A DNA stretch of 64,000 nucleotides from Clostridiales bacterium (GTDB lineage Bacteria > Bacillota > Clostridia > Oscillospirales > Oscillospiraceae), in NCBI GenBank assembly GCA_004555655.1, contig SFHJ01000004.1, positions 40,094 to 104,093 on the forward strand. Reading direction: 5' to 3'. A model generated the notes under the pieces. It did no database searches and had not been told where the DNA came from. It saw nothing but the letters and a program-made list of their open reading frames with translations. Each line of letters begins with the position of its first letter. Positions within the stretch are counted from its first letter, which is position 1. A program made the translations under genes and the position numbers. Shown here piece by piece: positions 1-8,097 of this stretch.

Positions 1-2
1 TG

Positions 3-737
3 CCGGCGCTTGTCGGCGAGGATATGGAGAAGGCGCTGGCTGCGATCGACGCAGCGGGGCTGGCTCGCGGCGGTATCCGCTATGTCGACAGCGACCTGCC
101 TGAAGGTACGGTCACGTTCCAGAGCATCGATGCAGGTGAAAAGGTAAAGATGGACACCGTCATCAATCTGCAGGTATCCAAGGGGCCACAGGAGGCCGAA
201 GTGCCGTTCATTTATGAGCTCTCGAAGGACAGCGCTGTGGATCAGGGCGGCAGTCTCACGCTGCAGGTAAAGGCCAGCACCGAGGACGGCGGCACTCTGA
301 CCTACGCGTGGTATGCCTCAATGACCGGCAGCGAGGATGACGCAGTGCTCGTCTCGCGCAGCGCAGAGGACAATACCAGCTGCAATGTCGATACCTCTGT
401 GCCCGGTGTGTACTACTATTTCTGCAAGATTGTCAATACGCTCGGTGAGACAACTGCGTCCGTGACGTCGAATCTCATCGAAGTCGTGGTCATGGAAACG
501 AATCAGCTGCATGAAAGAATCATCACGCTGACGCTGCCGTCTGAGCCCGGCATCTATGAGGTGACGGTCAAGGTCGGCGGCGAGATCCAGGGCAGCCCCT
601 ATATCGTCGATACAACAGAAGAGTGGTTCGACAGCATCCGCATTCAGGTCACCGGCTACGGCGCGCAGGATGTGGACATCTATCTCGACGGCATTTTATA
701 CGACAGTCAGACCATTGATTTTGACGTGGCAGGGTAA
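3..737 (+). CDS. C-terminal part of a PASTA-domain Ser/Thr protein kinase (5' end outside window)
   Basis: The reading frame is open from the first complete codon of the window, so the gene starts upstream. The first ~65 residues form a PASTA repeat (PALVGEDMEKAL... ending VINLQVSKG), the extracellular muropeptide-binding module of PrkC/Stk1-type membrane kinases. A region resembling an immunoglobulin-like fold follows (Trp in YAWYAS, Cys in YYYFCKI), then a second beta-rich segment to the C-terminus. The kinase domain and membrane segment are not visible. rsgA follows after 3 bp, and prkC-rsgA adjacency is common in Firmicutes, which supports the call. The Ig-like tail after PASTA is unusual but also seen in some clostridial homologues. 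Confidence 0.85.
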   Translation, partial: PALVGEDMEKALAAIDAAGLARGGIRYVDSDLPEGTVTFQSIDAGEKVKMDTVINLQVSKGPQEAEVPFIYELSKDSAVDQGGSLTLQVKASTEDGGTLTYAWYASMTGSEDDAVLVSRSAEDNTSCNVDTSVPGVYYYFCKIVNTLGETTASVTSNLIEVVVMETNQLHERIITLTLPSEPGIYEVTVKVGGEIQGSPYIVDTTEEWFDSIRIQVTGYGAQDVDIYLDGILYDSQTIDFDVAG

Positions 738-740
738 CGG

Positions 741-1619
741 ATGCAGACAGGAAGAATTATGAAGGCGCTGAGTGGGTTTTACTATGTGCAGACCTCCGAT
801 GCGCTGATAGAATGCAAGGCAAGGGGCCGCTTCCGCAAGCAGGGCGTCACGCCCATGGTGGGCGATCTCGCGAGAATCAGCATGGAAAACGGCAAGGGTA
901 TGCTGGAGGAGATTCTGCCGCGAAAAAACTGCTTCATCCGCCCGGCAATCGCAAATATCGACGTGCTGGTGGTGCTGGCATCGTGTGCGATTCCGGTGAC
1001 GGAGCCGTTTCTCATCGACCGTGTGCTTGCTATCGCGGGCAAACAGAACGTACCTGCGGTGCTGTGCGTCAACAAAGACGACGCCGCGCCCGCCGGACCG
1101 CTTGTGCGCATCTATGAGCACGCGGGCTATCGCGTCATCCGCACTTCGGCGCAGACCGGCGAGGGCGTAGAGGAGCTGCGTATGGCCATCGGCGGCAAGT
1201 TCTCCGCCTTTACCGGCAATTCCGGCGTGGGCAAGAGCAGCATTTTAAACTGCATGTCGCCGCAGCTGGCGCTGCCGGTGGGCGAGGTGTCTGAAAAGCT
1301 GGGCCGCGGCCGGCATACCACGCGGCATATCGAGCTCTACCGGCTGGATGCGGATACGTTCGTGGCCGATACGCCGGGCTTTTCTTCGTTCGACACCGAG
1401 CGGATGGATCTGGTGCTCAAGGAGCAGCTGCAGTACGCGTTTCAGGATTTTGCGCCGTATCTGGGGCGGTGTCAGTTCCACGACTGCGCGCATCTGAAAG
1501 AACCGGGCTGTGCGGTGCGTGAGGCGCTCACGCGCGGCGAGTTGGAGCCTACACGCTATGACAGTTATGTCAGGCTCTATGAAATGGCAAAGCAGATTAA
1601 AACCTGGGCGCTGAAATAG
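741..1619 (+). CDS. rsgA: Ribosome small subunit-dependent GTPase A
   Basis: A 292-aa circularly permuted GTPase that helps late 30S subunit maturation in the cytoplasm. An N-terminal OB-fold (GRIMKALSGFYYVQ) precedes motifs in permuted order: G4-like NKDD, then the P-loop GNSGVGKSS, then G3 DTPG. The C-terminal zinc knuckle is visible as Cys-x4-His-x-Cys with the EPGCAV signature. The length is normal. The ATG at 741 is preferred over the internal Met at 759 because the family normally has several residues before KALSGFYYV. It lies 3 bp after the kinase stop, so the two are probably co-transcribed and the terminator at 1624 ends the unit. Confidence 0.96.
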   Translation: MQTGRIMKALSGFYYVQTSDALIECKARGRFRKQGVTPMVGDLARISMENGKGMLEEILPRKNCFIRPAIANIDVLVVLASCAIPVTEPFLIDRVLAIAGKQNVPAVLCVNKDDAAPAGPLVRIYEHAGYRVIRTSAQTGEGVEELRMAIGGKFSAFTGNSGVGKSSILNCMSPQLALPVGEVSEKLGRGRHTTRHIELYRLDADTFVADTPGFSSFDTERMDLVLKEQLQYAFQDFAPYLGRCQFHDCAHLKEPGCAVREALTRGELEPTRYDSYVRLYEMAKQIKTWALK

Positions 1620-1623
1620 GATA

Positions 1624-1660
1624 CGGCTGCGAAAAGCGATGCTTTTCGCAGCCGTTTTTC
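1624..1660 (+). terminator. Rho-independent terminator after rsgA
   Basis: A 14-bp perfect stem (CGGCTGCGAAAAGC / GCTTTTCGCAGCCG) with a 3-nt loop is followed by TTTTTC. It lies directly after the rsgA stop. Confidence 0.9.
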
Positions 1661-1714
1661 TGCCGTTGAACGCTTCACGCCGCGTCAGCGTATGCTGGTA
1701 GGGGGGTGAAAGAT

Positions 1715-1864
1715 ATGTGTCATCGGGCCGATAAGGCGGGCTGTTTGCTGATCGGGCTCGGCATTGGGATTCTCTTGTCGCTGCTGTTTTGCGGGTGGTT
1801 TCTGCGCGTCGTGCTGGGACTTGGGCTCATTGCGCTGGGCTGGTTTCTGACCAGCTGCGATTGA
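1715..1864 (+). CDS. 49-aa predicted single/double-pass membrane peptide
   Basis: The ATG follows a strong ribosome-binding site (GGGGGGTGAAAGAT). The translation begins MCHRADKAGCLLIGLGIGI and is almost entirely hydrophobic, ending WFLTSCD. One long or two short transmembrane helices are likely, with Cys residues at both ends. It sits alone between the rsgA terminator and sipL. I do not recognise a named family. Tiny Gly/Leu-rich membrane proteins of this kind are common near sporulation loci in Clostridia. Coding status rests on the RBS and the clean hydrophobic translation. Confidence 0.6.
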   Translation: MCHRADKAGCLLIGLGIGILLSLLFCGWFLRVVLGLGLIALGWFLTSCD

Positions 1865-1898
1865 ACGGCGGGCTTGTCAGTTTATTTTTCTGCCGTGG

Positions 1899-1928
1899 GT
1901 CTATCTTTGTCCGGCTGTGCGTATATAT
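1899..1928 (+). promoter_or_regulatory. Possible sigma-E-type promoter for sipL-spoIVA
   Basis: GTCTATCT is separated by 13 nt from CGTATATAT. This resembles the mother-cell sigma-E pattern (GTCATATT, 13-15 nt, CATACAAT), and spoIVA genes are sigma-E-dependent in known spore formers. The match is partial and the call is inferential. Confidence 0.35.
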
Positions 1929-1955
1929 TTTGCAGAACCTACAAGGAGGCAGAAC

Positions 1956-3470
1956 ATGGAACTGGTGTTTCAAAATAAAACGTCCGCCTTTCTGCAAAGA
2001 ATCCTGCATGAAACGCGCAGCCAGGAGCAGACGGCGGAACTGATTGTACCCGACAGCTTTCCGGATGCTGCGCGTATCGTTTCCAGCTGCGCCGAGGCCA
2101 TTCTGCGCGGCAAGGAGTGCCGGCAGGGGAGCGTCACCGTCAGCGGCGCAATCCGCGCTGGCGTTCTGTACATGCCGGACGATGAGTCTGCGCCGCGTGC
2201 GCTGAACGCCTACGTGCCGTTCTCGCTGCGTATCGACCATCCGGCGGCGACGGAGCAGATGCAGTCACTGCTCGATTTACGCGTGCGCAGCGTGGACGCG
2301 CGGATGATCCATTCGAGGAAGGTGCTGCTGCGCGTGAATCTCGGCTGTGAGCTGACGGGCTTTGAGCAGACGAGCGAGACCTTTTATGCGCTCAGTGAGG
2401 CGCCTGCCGGGCTGCAGGTGAAAAAGCAGACATACCCGCTGTTGCTGCCGTCTGAGACAGCTGAGCGCAGCTTTGCCGTGAGCGAAGAACTCGAGCTTCC
2501 GGCAGGAAAGCCTGAGATCGAGACGCTCTGCTGGTATACGACCCAGCCGCTCGTCACTGAGCGCAAGCTCATCGGCAACAAGGCCGTGTTCAAGGGACTG
2601 CTGCTCGTCAAAGCGCTCTACCAGGCGGCGGACGGAAGCCTGAGCGTCTTTTCGCAGGAGCTGCCGTTTTCGCAGTATTGCGAGCTGGCGCAGGACTATG
2701 AGGAGGACGCGCTTGTGCTGCTGCCTGCCGTGACGGGCGCGGAGCTGGAACGCATGCCGGACGGTCAGGGGAAAAAGCTGCAGCTGACGGTAAATCTTCT
2801 CATGCAGGCGCTTGTGCAGGCTGTGCGGCCGGTCGAGCTGTGCGAGGACGCTTACACCACGCGCGGCACGTTCGAGCCGGAGTGGAAACAGTATGAGCTT
2901 CCCTGCAGGCTCGACCGGCAAGAGCTGCATGAGACGCTGCGCGGGAGCTTCTCCGCGCCGGTGCGCGCGGTGATCGACAGCACGCTTTACCTCGACTATC
3001 CGGAGCAGAGCAGAACGCCTGCCGGCGTGCAGGTCAAAGCGCCGTGCACGGTCAATATCGTCTATCTCGACAATGACGGCGCGCTGCAGGGGCTTATGGG
3101 CCGCGCACAGGCCGAAAGTGAGATCGCGCTTTCGGAAAATGGCGTGTGTATGGCGCGCGTGTCAGCCGGACGCGACGGCTTTGCCTCGCCCGGTTCCGGC
3201 GGGGCGGATATCCGGTATGACGTACTGTTTGAGCTGGAAAGCAGCGCGGAGCAGAAGCTGCAGAGTCTGTGCGGCGGCAAGCTGGAGCCGTCTGCGCGCC
3301 GTGAGGGCCGCCGTCCCGCGGTCGTCATCCGGCATGCCGAGCGCGCGCAGAGCGTGTGGGAGCTTGCCAAGCGCTACGGTACGACGGAGCAGGCTATCCG
3401 TCAGGTCAACCAGCTGTCGGGCGAACAGGTTGAGTGCGGAGAGCTGCTGCTCATCCCCATCCAGCCGTAG
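1956..3470 (+). CDS. sipL: SipL-like spore coat morphogenesis protein (DUF3794/SPOCS + LysM)
   Basis: A 504-aa protein with repeated DUF3794 (SPOCS-type) segments and a C-terminal LysM module (about residues 452-504, containing SVWELAKRYGTTEQAIRQVN). This is the architecture of clostridial SipL, which binds SpoIVA through its LysM domain to encase the forespore in coat. The ATG at 1956 follows AAGGAGGCAGAAC and is chosen over upstream in-frame codons that lack an RBS. The next gene is spoIVA, 32 bp downstream, so the two partners appear to be encoded in one operon. The identification is by domain order and neighbour. Confidence 0.85.
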   Translation: MELVFQNKTSAFLQRILHETRSQEQTAELIVPDSFPDAARIVSSCAEAILRGKECRQGSVTVSGAIRAGVLYMPDDESAPRALNAYVPFSLRIDHPAATEQMQSLLDLRVRSVDARMIHSRKVLLRVNLGCELTGFEQTSETFYALSEAPAGLQVKKQTYPLLLPSETAERSFAVSEELELPAGKPEIETLCWYTTQPLVTERKLIGNKAVFKGLLLVKALYQAADGSLSVFSQELPFSQYCELAQDYEEDALVLLPAVTGAELERMPDGQGKKLQLTVNLLMQALVQAVRPVELCEDAYTTRGTFEPEWKQYELPCRLDRQELHETLRGSFSAPVRAVIDSTLYLDYPEQSRTPAGVQVKAPCTVNIVYLDNDGALQGLMGRAQAESEIALSENGVCMARVSAGRDGFASPGSGGADIRYDVLFELESSAEQKLQSLCGGKLEPSARREGRRPAVVIRHAERAQSVWELAKRYGTTEQAIRQVNQLSGEQVECGELLLIPIQP

Positions 3471-3502
3471 TGCGGCGCGCAGAGTGAAAAGGAGGCGGAA
3501 AC

Positions 3503-4981
3503 ATGGACGAACGTACCTTATATGAACAGATCGGCCAGCGCACCGACGGCAATGTGTACATCGGCGTGGTCGGCCCGGTCCGCACGGGCAAATCCACCTT
3601 TATCAAACGCTTTATGGAGCAGCTTGTGCTGCCGAATATCGAAAACGTCTATCAGCGTGAGCGCGCCAAAGACGAGCTGCCGCAGAGCGGCTCGGGCAAG
3701 ACCATCATGACCTCTGAGCCAAAGTTTGTGCCTGAGGAGGCCGTACAGATCAGTCCCGACAAAAAGTCGAAGCTCTCGGTGCGGCTCATCGACAGCGTGG
3801 GCTATCTCGTGCCCGGCGCTATCGGCGCGGATGAGAACGGCGAGCCGCGCATGGTCACGACGCCGTGGTTCGACCACGAGATTCCCATGCTGCAGGCGGC
3901 AGAGCTGGGCACCAAAAAGGTGATGTCTGAGCACTGCACCATCGGCATCGTCATGACGACCGACGGCACCATCACAGATATCCCGCGCGCAGACTATGTC
4001 GAGGCCGAGGCGCGCGCCATCGCGGATATGCAGGCCACGGGAAAGCCCTTTCTTGTGATCGTCAACTCCGCACAGCCGCAGGGTGAACCTGCGCAGACGC
4101 TCTGCCGCCAGCTCCACGGGAAGTACCATGTGAGCTGCATGGCGGCCGACTGCCTGACAATGCACGTGGCGCAGATCCAGAACATCCTGACCGGGCTCAT
4201 GTATGAATTCCCGCTGACGGAACTTCGCTTTTTCCTGCCCGGCTGGGTGCAGGCGCTGCAGGCGGAGCACACGGTCAAGCGCGCGCTCTACGACGCAATG
4301 CGCGCCAGCGCGGCGGAGATCTCGCGCCTGAGCGAGGCGGAGCCTGCCATCTCGCGCCTGCGCGAGCTCGAGCAGGTGGATAATTTCCATATTCTCTCCG
4401 TCGACCTCGGCGCGGGCATTGTGGACTGTGCGCTGGACTTTCCCGAGCAGCTGTTCTATCAGGTGCTCTCTGAACAGTCTGGCTTTGAGATTCCGGACGA
4501 CGCCCAGCTCATGCAGCTGCTGCGTGAGCTGTCGCAGACGAAGCGCGAGTATGACAAGGTCGCTGCAGCGCTTGAGCAGGTGAATGCCACAGGCTACGGC
4601 GTTGTGATGCCCTCGCCGGAGCAGATGCACCTGGAGGTGCCGCAGATCATTCATAAGAACGGCAGCTACGCCATACGGCTCAAGGCCAGCGCGCCGTCTA
4701 TCCACATGATGCGCGCGGATATTGAGACGGAGCTCAGTCCCATGGTGGGTGATGAGCAGCAGTCGGCGCAGCTGGTGGAATACCTGCTCGGGGAATACGA
4801 GGGGAATACGGAGAAGCTGTGGGAGAGCAATATCTTCGGCAAGTCGCTCTACGAGCTCGTGAGCGACGGGCTGAGCACCAAGATCAGGCGCATGCCGGAC
4901 GATGTGCGTATGAAGTTCAAGCAGACGCTCTCGCGGATTATCAATGAAAACACCGGCGGAATGATCTGCATTCTGCTGTAG
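3503..4981 (+). CDS. spoIVA: Stage IV sporulation protein A (coat-basement ATPase)
   Basis: A 492-aa protein of normal family length. The Walker A motif GPVRTGKST lies near residue 24, followed by the family-specific FIKRFMEQLVLPNI stretch. The C-terminus ends GGMICILL, typical of the membrane-curvature-sensing tail region. SpoIVA polymerises with ATP hydrolysis on the outer forespore membrane and carries the spore coat. The RBS is AAAAGGAGGCGGAAAC. It follows sipL and ends at a strong terminator, so sipL-spoIVA is a two-gene mother-cell unit. Confidence 0.97.
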   Translation: MDERTLYEQIGQRTDGNVYIGVVGPVRTGKSTFIKRFMEQLVLPNIENVYQRERAKDELPQSGSGKTIMTSEPKFVPEEAVQISPDKKSKLSVRLIDSVGYLVPGAIGADENGEPRMVTTPWFDHEIPMLQAAELGTKKVMSEHCTIGIVMTTDGTITDIPRADYVEAEARAIADMQATGKPFLVIVNSAQPQGEPAQTLCRQLHGKYHVSCMAADCLTMHVAQIQNILTGLMYEFPLTELRFFLPGWVQALQAEHTVKRALYDAMRASAAEISRLSEAEPAISRLRELEQVDNFHILSVDLGAGIVDCALDFPEQLFYQVLSEQSGFEIPDDAQLMQLLRELSQTKREYDKVAAALEQVNATGYGVVMPSPEQMHLEVPQIIHKNGSYAIRLKASAPSIHMMRADIETELSPMVGDEQQSAQLVEYLLGEYEGNTEKLWESNIFGKSLYELVSDGLSTKIRRMPDDVRMKFKQTLSRIINENTGGMICILL

Positions 4982-4985
4982 CGTG

Positions 4986-5013
4986 AAAGCGCCCGCTGCA
5001 GGCGGGCGCTTTT
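4986..5013 (+). terminator. Terminator after spoIVA
   Basis: A perfect GC-rich stem (AAAGCGCCCGC / GCGGGCGCTTT) with a short loop is followed by T residues, 4 nt after the spoIVA stop. Confidence 0.88.
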
Positions 5014-5112
5014 GTGCGTGTGTGAAAATATACAGTTTTCTGCCCGCGCTGCAGCGGAATCCCGGAGAAGCGACAAAAAACGCCCGCATTCGGAAATGTG
5101 CTGAAATTTTTG

Positions 5113-5140
5113 TTGATTTTTTAGTCAAATAGCATATAAT
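5113..5140 (+). promoter_or_regulatory. Sigma-A promoter of the antiporter gene
   Basis: TTGATT (5113-5118), a 16-nt spacer and a perfect TATAAT (5135-5140). It rules out the in-frame ATG at 5139 as a start, because that codon lies inside the -10 box. Confidence 0.75.
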
Positions 5141-5192
5141 GAATAGGCCGCAGGCATGCGGCAACTACAGATATAGAAATGCAGGTCTTGAT

Positions 5193-6479
5193 ATGAATAT
5201 CCTACTGTCGCTTTCCGTCGCCATTCTGGCGGGACTTTTGATGACGCGCGTGGCAAAGCCGCTGAAGCTGCCTTCGGTCACGGCGTATCTCGTGGCTGGC
5301 ATTCTGGTCGGGCCGTATTGCCTGGGCCGTCTCGGTATTGAGGGGCTTGGCTTTGTGAGCATTGAAGGCGTTGAGCAGCTTTCGCTCGTCTCAGACGTCG
5401 CGCTGGGCTTTATCGCTTTTTCCATCGGTAATGAGTTCCGGCTCTCGCAGCTCAAACACACCGGCCGTCAGGCCACGGTTATCGCCATCTTTCAGGCGCT
5501 GACGGCTACGCTGCTGGTGGATATTGCGCTGCTGCTGGCCTGCGTGCTGACAAACGGCCGCATCAGTGTGGCGCAGGCCATTACGCTCGGCGCCATTGCC
5601 ACAGCTACCGCGCCTGCCGCCACGCTCATGGTCGTGCGGCAGTACAAGGCGAAGGGCCCGGTCGTCGATCTGCTGCTGCCGATCGTTGCGCTGGACGATG
5701 CAGTGGGCCTTGTCGTGTTTGCTGTCTCGTTCGGCATCGCCAAGGCCGTGAGCTTCGGAACGGTCGATCTCGTCGCCATTCTGGTCAACCCGCTGCTTGA
5801 GATTGTGCTGTCATTGCTGCTCGGCGCAGTGATGGGCTGGCTTCTGACGCAGCTGGAGAAGCTCTTTAATTCCAACACCAACCGCCTGAACATGACCATT
5901 GCGTTCGTATTTCTCACGGTCGCGCTGGCCAAGCTGGAATTTCATATCGGGCCTGTCACGGTCGGCTTTTCGTCGCTGCTCGTGTGCATGATGCTCGGCA
6001 CAGTGTTTTGCAACATCTGCCCGCTGTCGGGTGAGCTCATGGGGAAGGCCGACAAGTGGACATCGCCGCTGTTTGCGCTCTTCTTCGTCGTGAGCGGCGC
6101 AGAGCTGGATCTCGGCGTGTTTACTGATCTTATGATCGTCTGCATCGGCCTGGTGTATATCGTCATGCGTTCGCTCGGCAAGTATCTCGGCGCTTTTGCC
6201 AGCGCGAAGATGATGCACTGCAGCGAGAACATCTGCCGGTATCTCGGCATCACGCTGCTGCCGCAGGCGGGCGTGGCGCTGGGCATGTGCGTCACGGCCA
6301 AGGAGCTTGGCGCGCAGGGCGATCTGATCCGCAATATCACGCTCTTTGCCGTGCTTATCTATGAGCTGGTCGGGCCGATGCTCACCAAGATGGCGCTCAC
6401 CAAGGCCGGCGATATCCAGCCCATGAGCGAGGAGGTCAAGAACCGCCGCACCATCAAGCTGCAGAGCCTGGAAAAATAA
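5193..6479 (+). CDS. Cation:proton antiporter (CPA2/KefB-like, Na+/H+ exchanger domain)
   Basis: A 428-aa integral membrane protein with about 11-13 hydrophobic segments. The N-terminus LPSVTAYLVAGILVGPYCLG is the classic first signature of monovalent cation:proton antiporters, and LLLPIVALDDAVGLVVFAVS carries the paired-acid ion site (DD). No TrkA-N or TrkA-C regulatory domain follows, unlike full KefB/KefC. The start at 5193 was chosen because the promoter -10 box excludes the earlier ATG at 5139. It is a monocistronic gene between two terminators. Substrate (Na+ or K+) cannot be read from sequence. Confidence 0.9.
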   Translation: MNILLSLSVAILAGLLMTRVAKPLKLPSVTAYLVAGILVGPYCLGRLGIEGLGFVSIEGVEQLSLVSDVALGFIAFSIGNEFRLSQLKHTGRQATVIAIFQALTATLLVDIALLLACVLTNGRISVAQAITLGAIATATAPAATLMVVRQYKAKGPVVDLLLPIVALDDAVGLVVFAVSFGIAKAVSFGTVDLVAILVNPLLEIVLSLLLGAVMGWLLTQLEKLFNSNTNRLNMTIAFVFLTVALAKLEFHIGPVTVGFSSLLVCMMLGTVFCNICPLSGELMGKADKWTSPLFALFFVVSGAELDLGVFTDLMIVCIGLVYIVMRSLGKYLGAFASAKMMHCSENICRYLGITLLPQAGVALGMCVTAKELGAQGDLIRNITLFAVLIYELVGPMLTKMALTKAGDIQPMSEEVKNRRTIKLQSLEK

Positions 6480-6486
6480 GACAAGA

Positions 6487-6524
6487 ACCGCCCCGTATCA
6501 GGACAAACCTGCGTACGGGGCGGT
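6487..6524 (+). terminator. Hairpin after antiporter gene
   Basis: An 11-bp stem ACCGCCCCGTA / TACGGGGCGGT with a 16-nt loop follows the stop codon. The T-tract is poor (GTTCTGC), so termination efficiency is uncertain. Confidence 0.5.
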
Positions 6525-6621
6525 GTTCTGCAAGGAGTCTTCGCTGCGCGATACGATATGCTGCCCATTTTATGATAAGCAGGGGCATATATGAGCCATT
6601 TTCACTGAAATGGATAACACG

Positions 6622-6653
6622 AAAAACCCCGCTGCAAAAGCAGCGAGGTTTTC
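6622..6653 (-). terminator. Terminator of tRNA-Gln
   Basis: On the minus strand the stem ACCTCGCTGC/GCAGCGGGGT with loop TTTT and a T-tract directly follows the tRNA CCA end. Confidence 0.85.
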
Positions 6654-6727
6654 TGGCAGGGGATGAGGGATTCGAACCCCCGCAAACGGAGTCAGAGTCC
6701 GGTGTGCTACCGTTACACAAATCCCCT
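6654..6727 (-). tRNA. tRNA-Gln (anticodon CUG)
   Basis: A 74-nt gene including an encoded CCA end. The acceptor stem AGGGGAT/ATCCCCT pairs fully. The T-arm is GGGGG-TTCGAAT-CCCTC. The anticodon loop CTCTGAC on a GGA/TCC-closed stem gives anticodon CUG, reading CAG. The D-arm has the GGTA motif. It has its own promoter and terminator and stands alone. Confidence 0.95.
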
Positions 6728-6755
6728 AAGCGTTCAGCACCGAAGTGCATGTATT

Positions 6756-6783
6756 ATTATATGCATCTGCGAGAAAATGTCAA
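6756..6783 (-). promoter_or_regulatory. Sigma-A promoter of tRNA-Gln
   Basis: On the minus strand, a perfect TTGACA (6778-6783), a 16-nt spacer and a perfect TATAAT (6756-6761), about 30 bp before the tRNA 5' end. Confidence 0.88.
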
Positions 6784-7042
6784 GAGTAAAATTACTGTTT
6801 TTGCAAAAATTAAACTGCGGAGTCGATGCAGGCGCCTGACGCGCACATGTGTGATGATCTGCATTTTTTCTCCGCTGCTGTGCATTTTTTCCATCGGCGC
6901 GCGGCTCCAGCCGCACAGAACGGCGCTTGGGAGAAAAAGGGCAGGAAATCATGCTGAATATTGCTAGCTGCGGCTGCGTGTTTTCTCTCCGCCGGACAGC
7001 CATATTAAGCTCTGTGAGATTTGCGCAGAAAGAGGTACGGCT
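6784..7042. other. Intergenic region upstream of spoIVB
   Basis: About 260 bp between the tRNA promoter and spoIVB. No coding frame with an RBS was found. It presumably holds the spoIVB promoter, but no convincing sigma-F, sigma-G or sigma-A motif could be assigned. Confidence 0.6.
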
Positions 7043-8017
7043 ATGAAACGATGCAAAACGATCTGGCGGAGCTGTTTGGCAGCGGTGATCCTTGCCGCTG
7101 CACTGAGCGCGCAGGCCGCAGCGACAGCACCCTCGTATTTGATTCCCGGCGGCAGCACCGTTGGAATTAAGATGTATACGCAGGGACTTGTGATCACGGA
7201 GCTGGTCGGCGGCTCGGCGGCAGCGCGCGCGGGACTGAAAAAGGGAGATACCATTTTGGAGGCGGACGGGAAAGCGGTAGACTCGGCGCAGGCGCTGACG
7301 GATTGCCTGCGGGCGGGACGGGATGTGGTGCTGACGGTGATGCGCGACGGAAAGCGGGCAGAATTTCTCGTCTCGCCGTCGCAGACGGAATACGGCTGCC
7401 GTCTGGGCGTTTACATCCGCGACAGCATCGCGGGCATCGGCACTGTGACGTATTACGACCCGCTGACCGGCGCGTTTGGCGCGCTTGGCCACGGTGTAAA
7501 CGATCTGACCGGCTCGCGGCTGCTGCCGCTGGAAAAGGGCTTCATCGTCTCATCCAGCGTAGCCGGAGTGAAAAAGGGCTGCCGCGGCACGGCGGGGCAG
7601 CTGCACGGCGTGTTTGACGTGACGCAGGCGCTTGGCACGGTGGAAAAAAATACCGAGCGCGGGCTGTTCGGCACGATGGCAACCATTCCAAACCGCACGG
7701 CGCTGCCTGTAGCAGACAGCGCGCAGGTAAAAACCGGCGCGGCAAGCATCCTTTCCAACGTCGACGGCACGACGGTGGAGGAATATGCCGTGCACATTGA
7801 TAAACTCTATCCCAATGCAGAAAACGGACGGAATCTGCTTCTGACCGTGACGGATGAGCGGCTGCTGGAAAAAACGGGCGGCATCGTGCAGGGCATGAGC
7901 GGTAGTCCGATCATTCAGGACGGCAGACTGGTAGGCGCTGTAACACACGTGTTGGTGAATGACCCGACGAGGGGGTACGGGATATTTATAGAGAATATGC
8001 TAGATGCAACACAGTAG
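7043..8017 (+). CDS. spoIVB: SpoIVB-type S55 serine peptidase
   Basis: A 324-aa secreted protein: N-terminal signal/anchor helix (about residues 8-28), PDZ domain (about 40-110, GLVITELVGGSAAARAGLKKGD), then the S55 peptidase domain. The catalytic His region is ALGHGVND (His150) and the nucleophile motif is GMSGSPIIQDG (around 284-294). In Bacillus the forespore-secreted enzyme triggers pro-sigma-K processing by cleaving SpoIVFA. The RBS AGAAAGAGG precedes the ATG. The usual recN and spo0A neighbours are absent here. It is shorter than the ~425-aa Bacillus protein but retains the full core. Confidence 0.95.
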   Translation: MKRCKTIWRSCLAAVILAAALSAQAAATAPSYLIPGGSTVGIKMYTQGLVITELVGGSAAARAGLKKGDTILEADGKAVDSAQALTDCLRAGRDVVLTVMRDGKRAEFLVSPSQTEYGCRLGVYIRDSIAGIGTVTYYDPLTGAFGALGHGVNDLTGSRLLPLEKGFIVSSSVAGVKKGCRGTAGQLHGVFDVTQALGTVEKNTERGLFGTMATIPNRTALPVADSAQVKTGAASILSNVDGTTVEEYAVHIDKLYPNAENGRNLLLTVTDERLLEKTGGIVQGMSGSPIIQDGRLVGAVTHVLVNDPTRGYGIFIENMLDATQ

Positions 8018-8041
8018 CGGCGGAGGAACATTCCCCGCCGC
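8017..8041 (+). terminator. GC-rich hairpin after spoIVB
   Basis: GCGGCGG pairs with CCGCCGC around a short loop starting at the last base of the stop codon. Only a weak T-run follows, so it is a possible rather than certain terminator. Confidence 0.4.
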
Positions 8042-8045
8042 GCAT

Positions 8046-8074
8046 TTGACACAAGTGACATGAAGTGTTACTCT
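8046..8074 (+). promoter_or_regulatory. Promoter of the GNAT gene
   Basis: A perfect TTGACA (8046-8051), a 17-nt spacer and TACTCT (8069-8074), 24 bp before the start codon. The spacer contains two AAGTG repeats that could be a regulator site. Confidence 0.65.
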
Positions 8075-8097
8075 GAAACAGAAAAGGGGGATAATGT

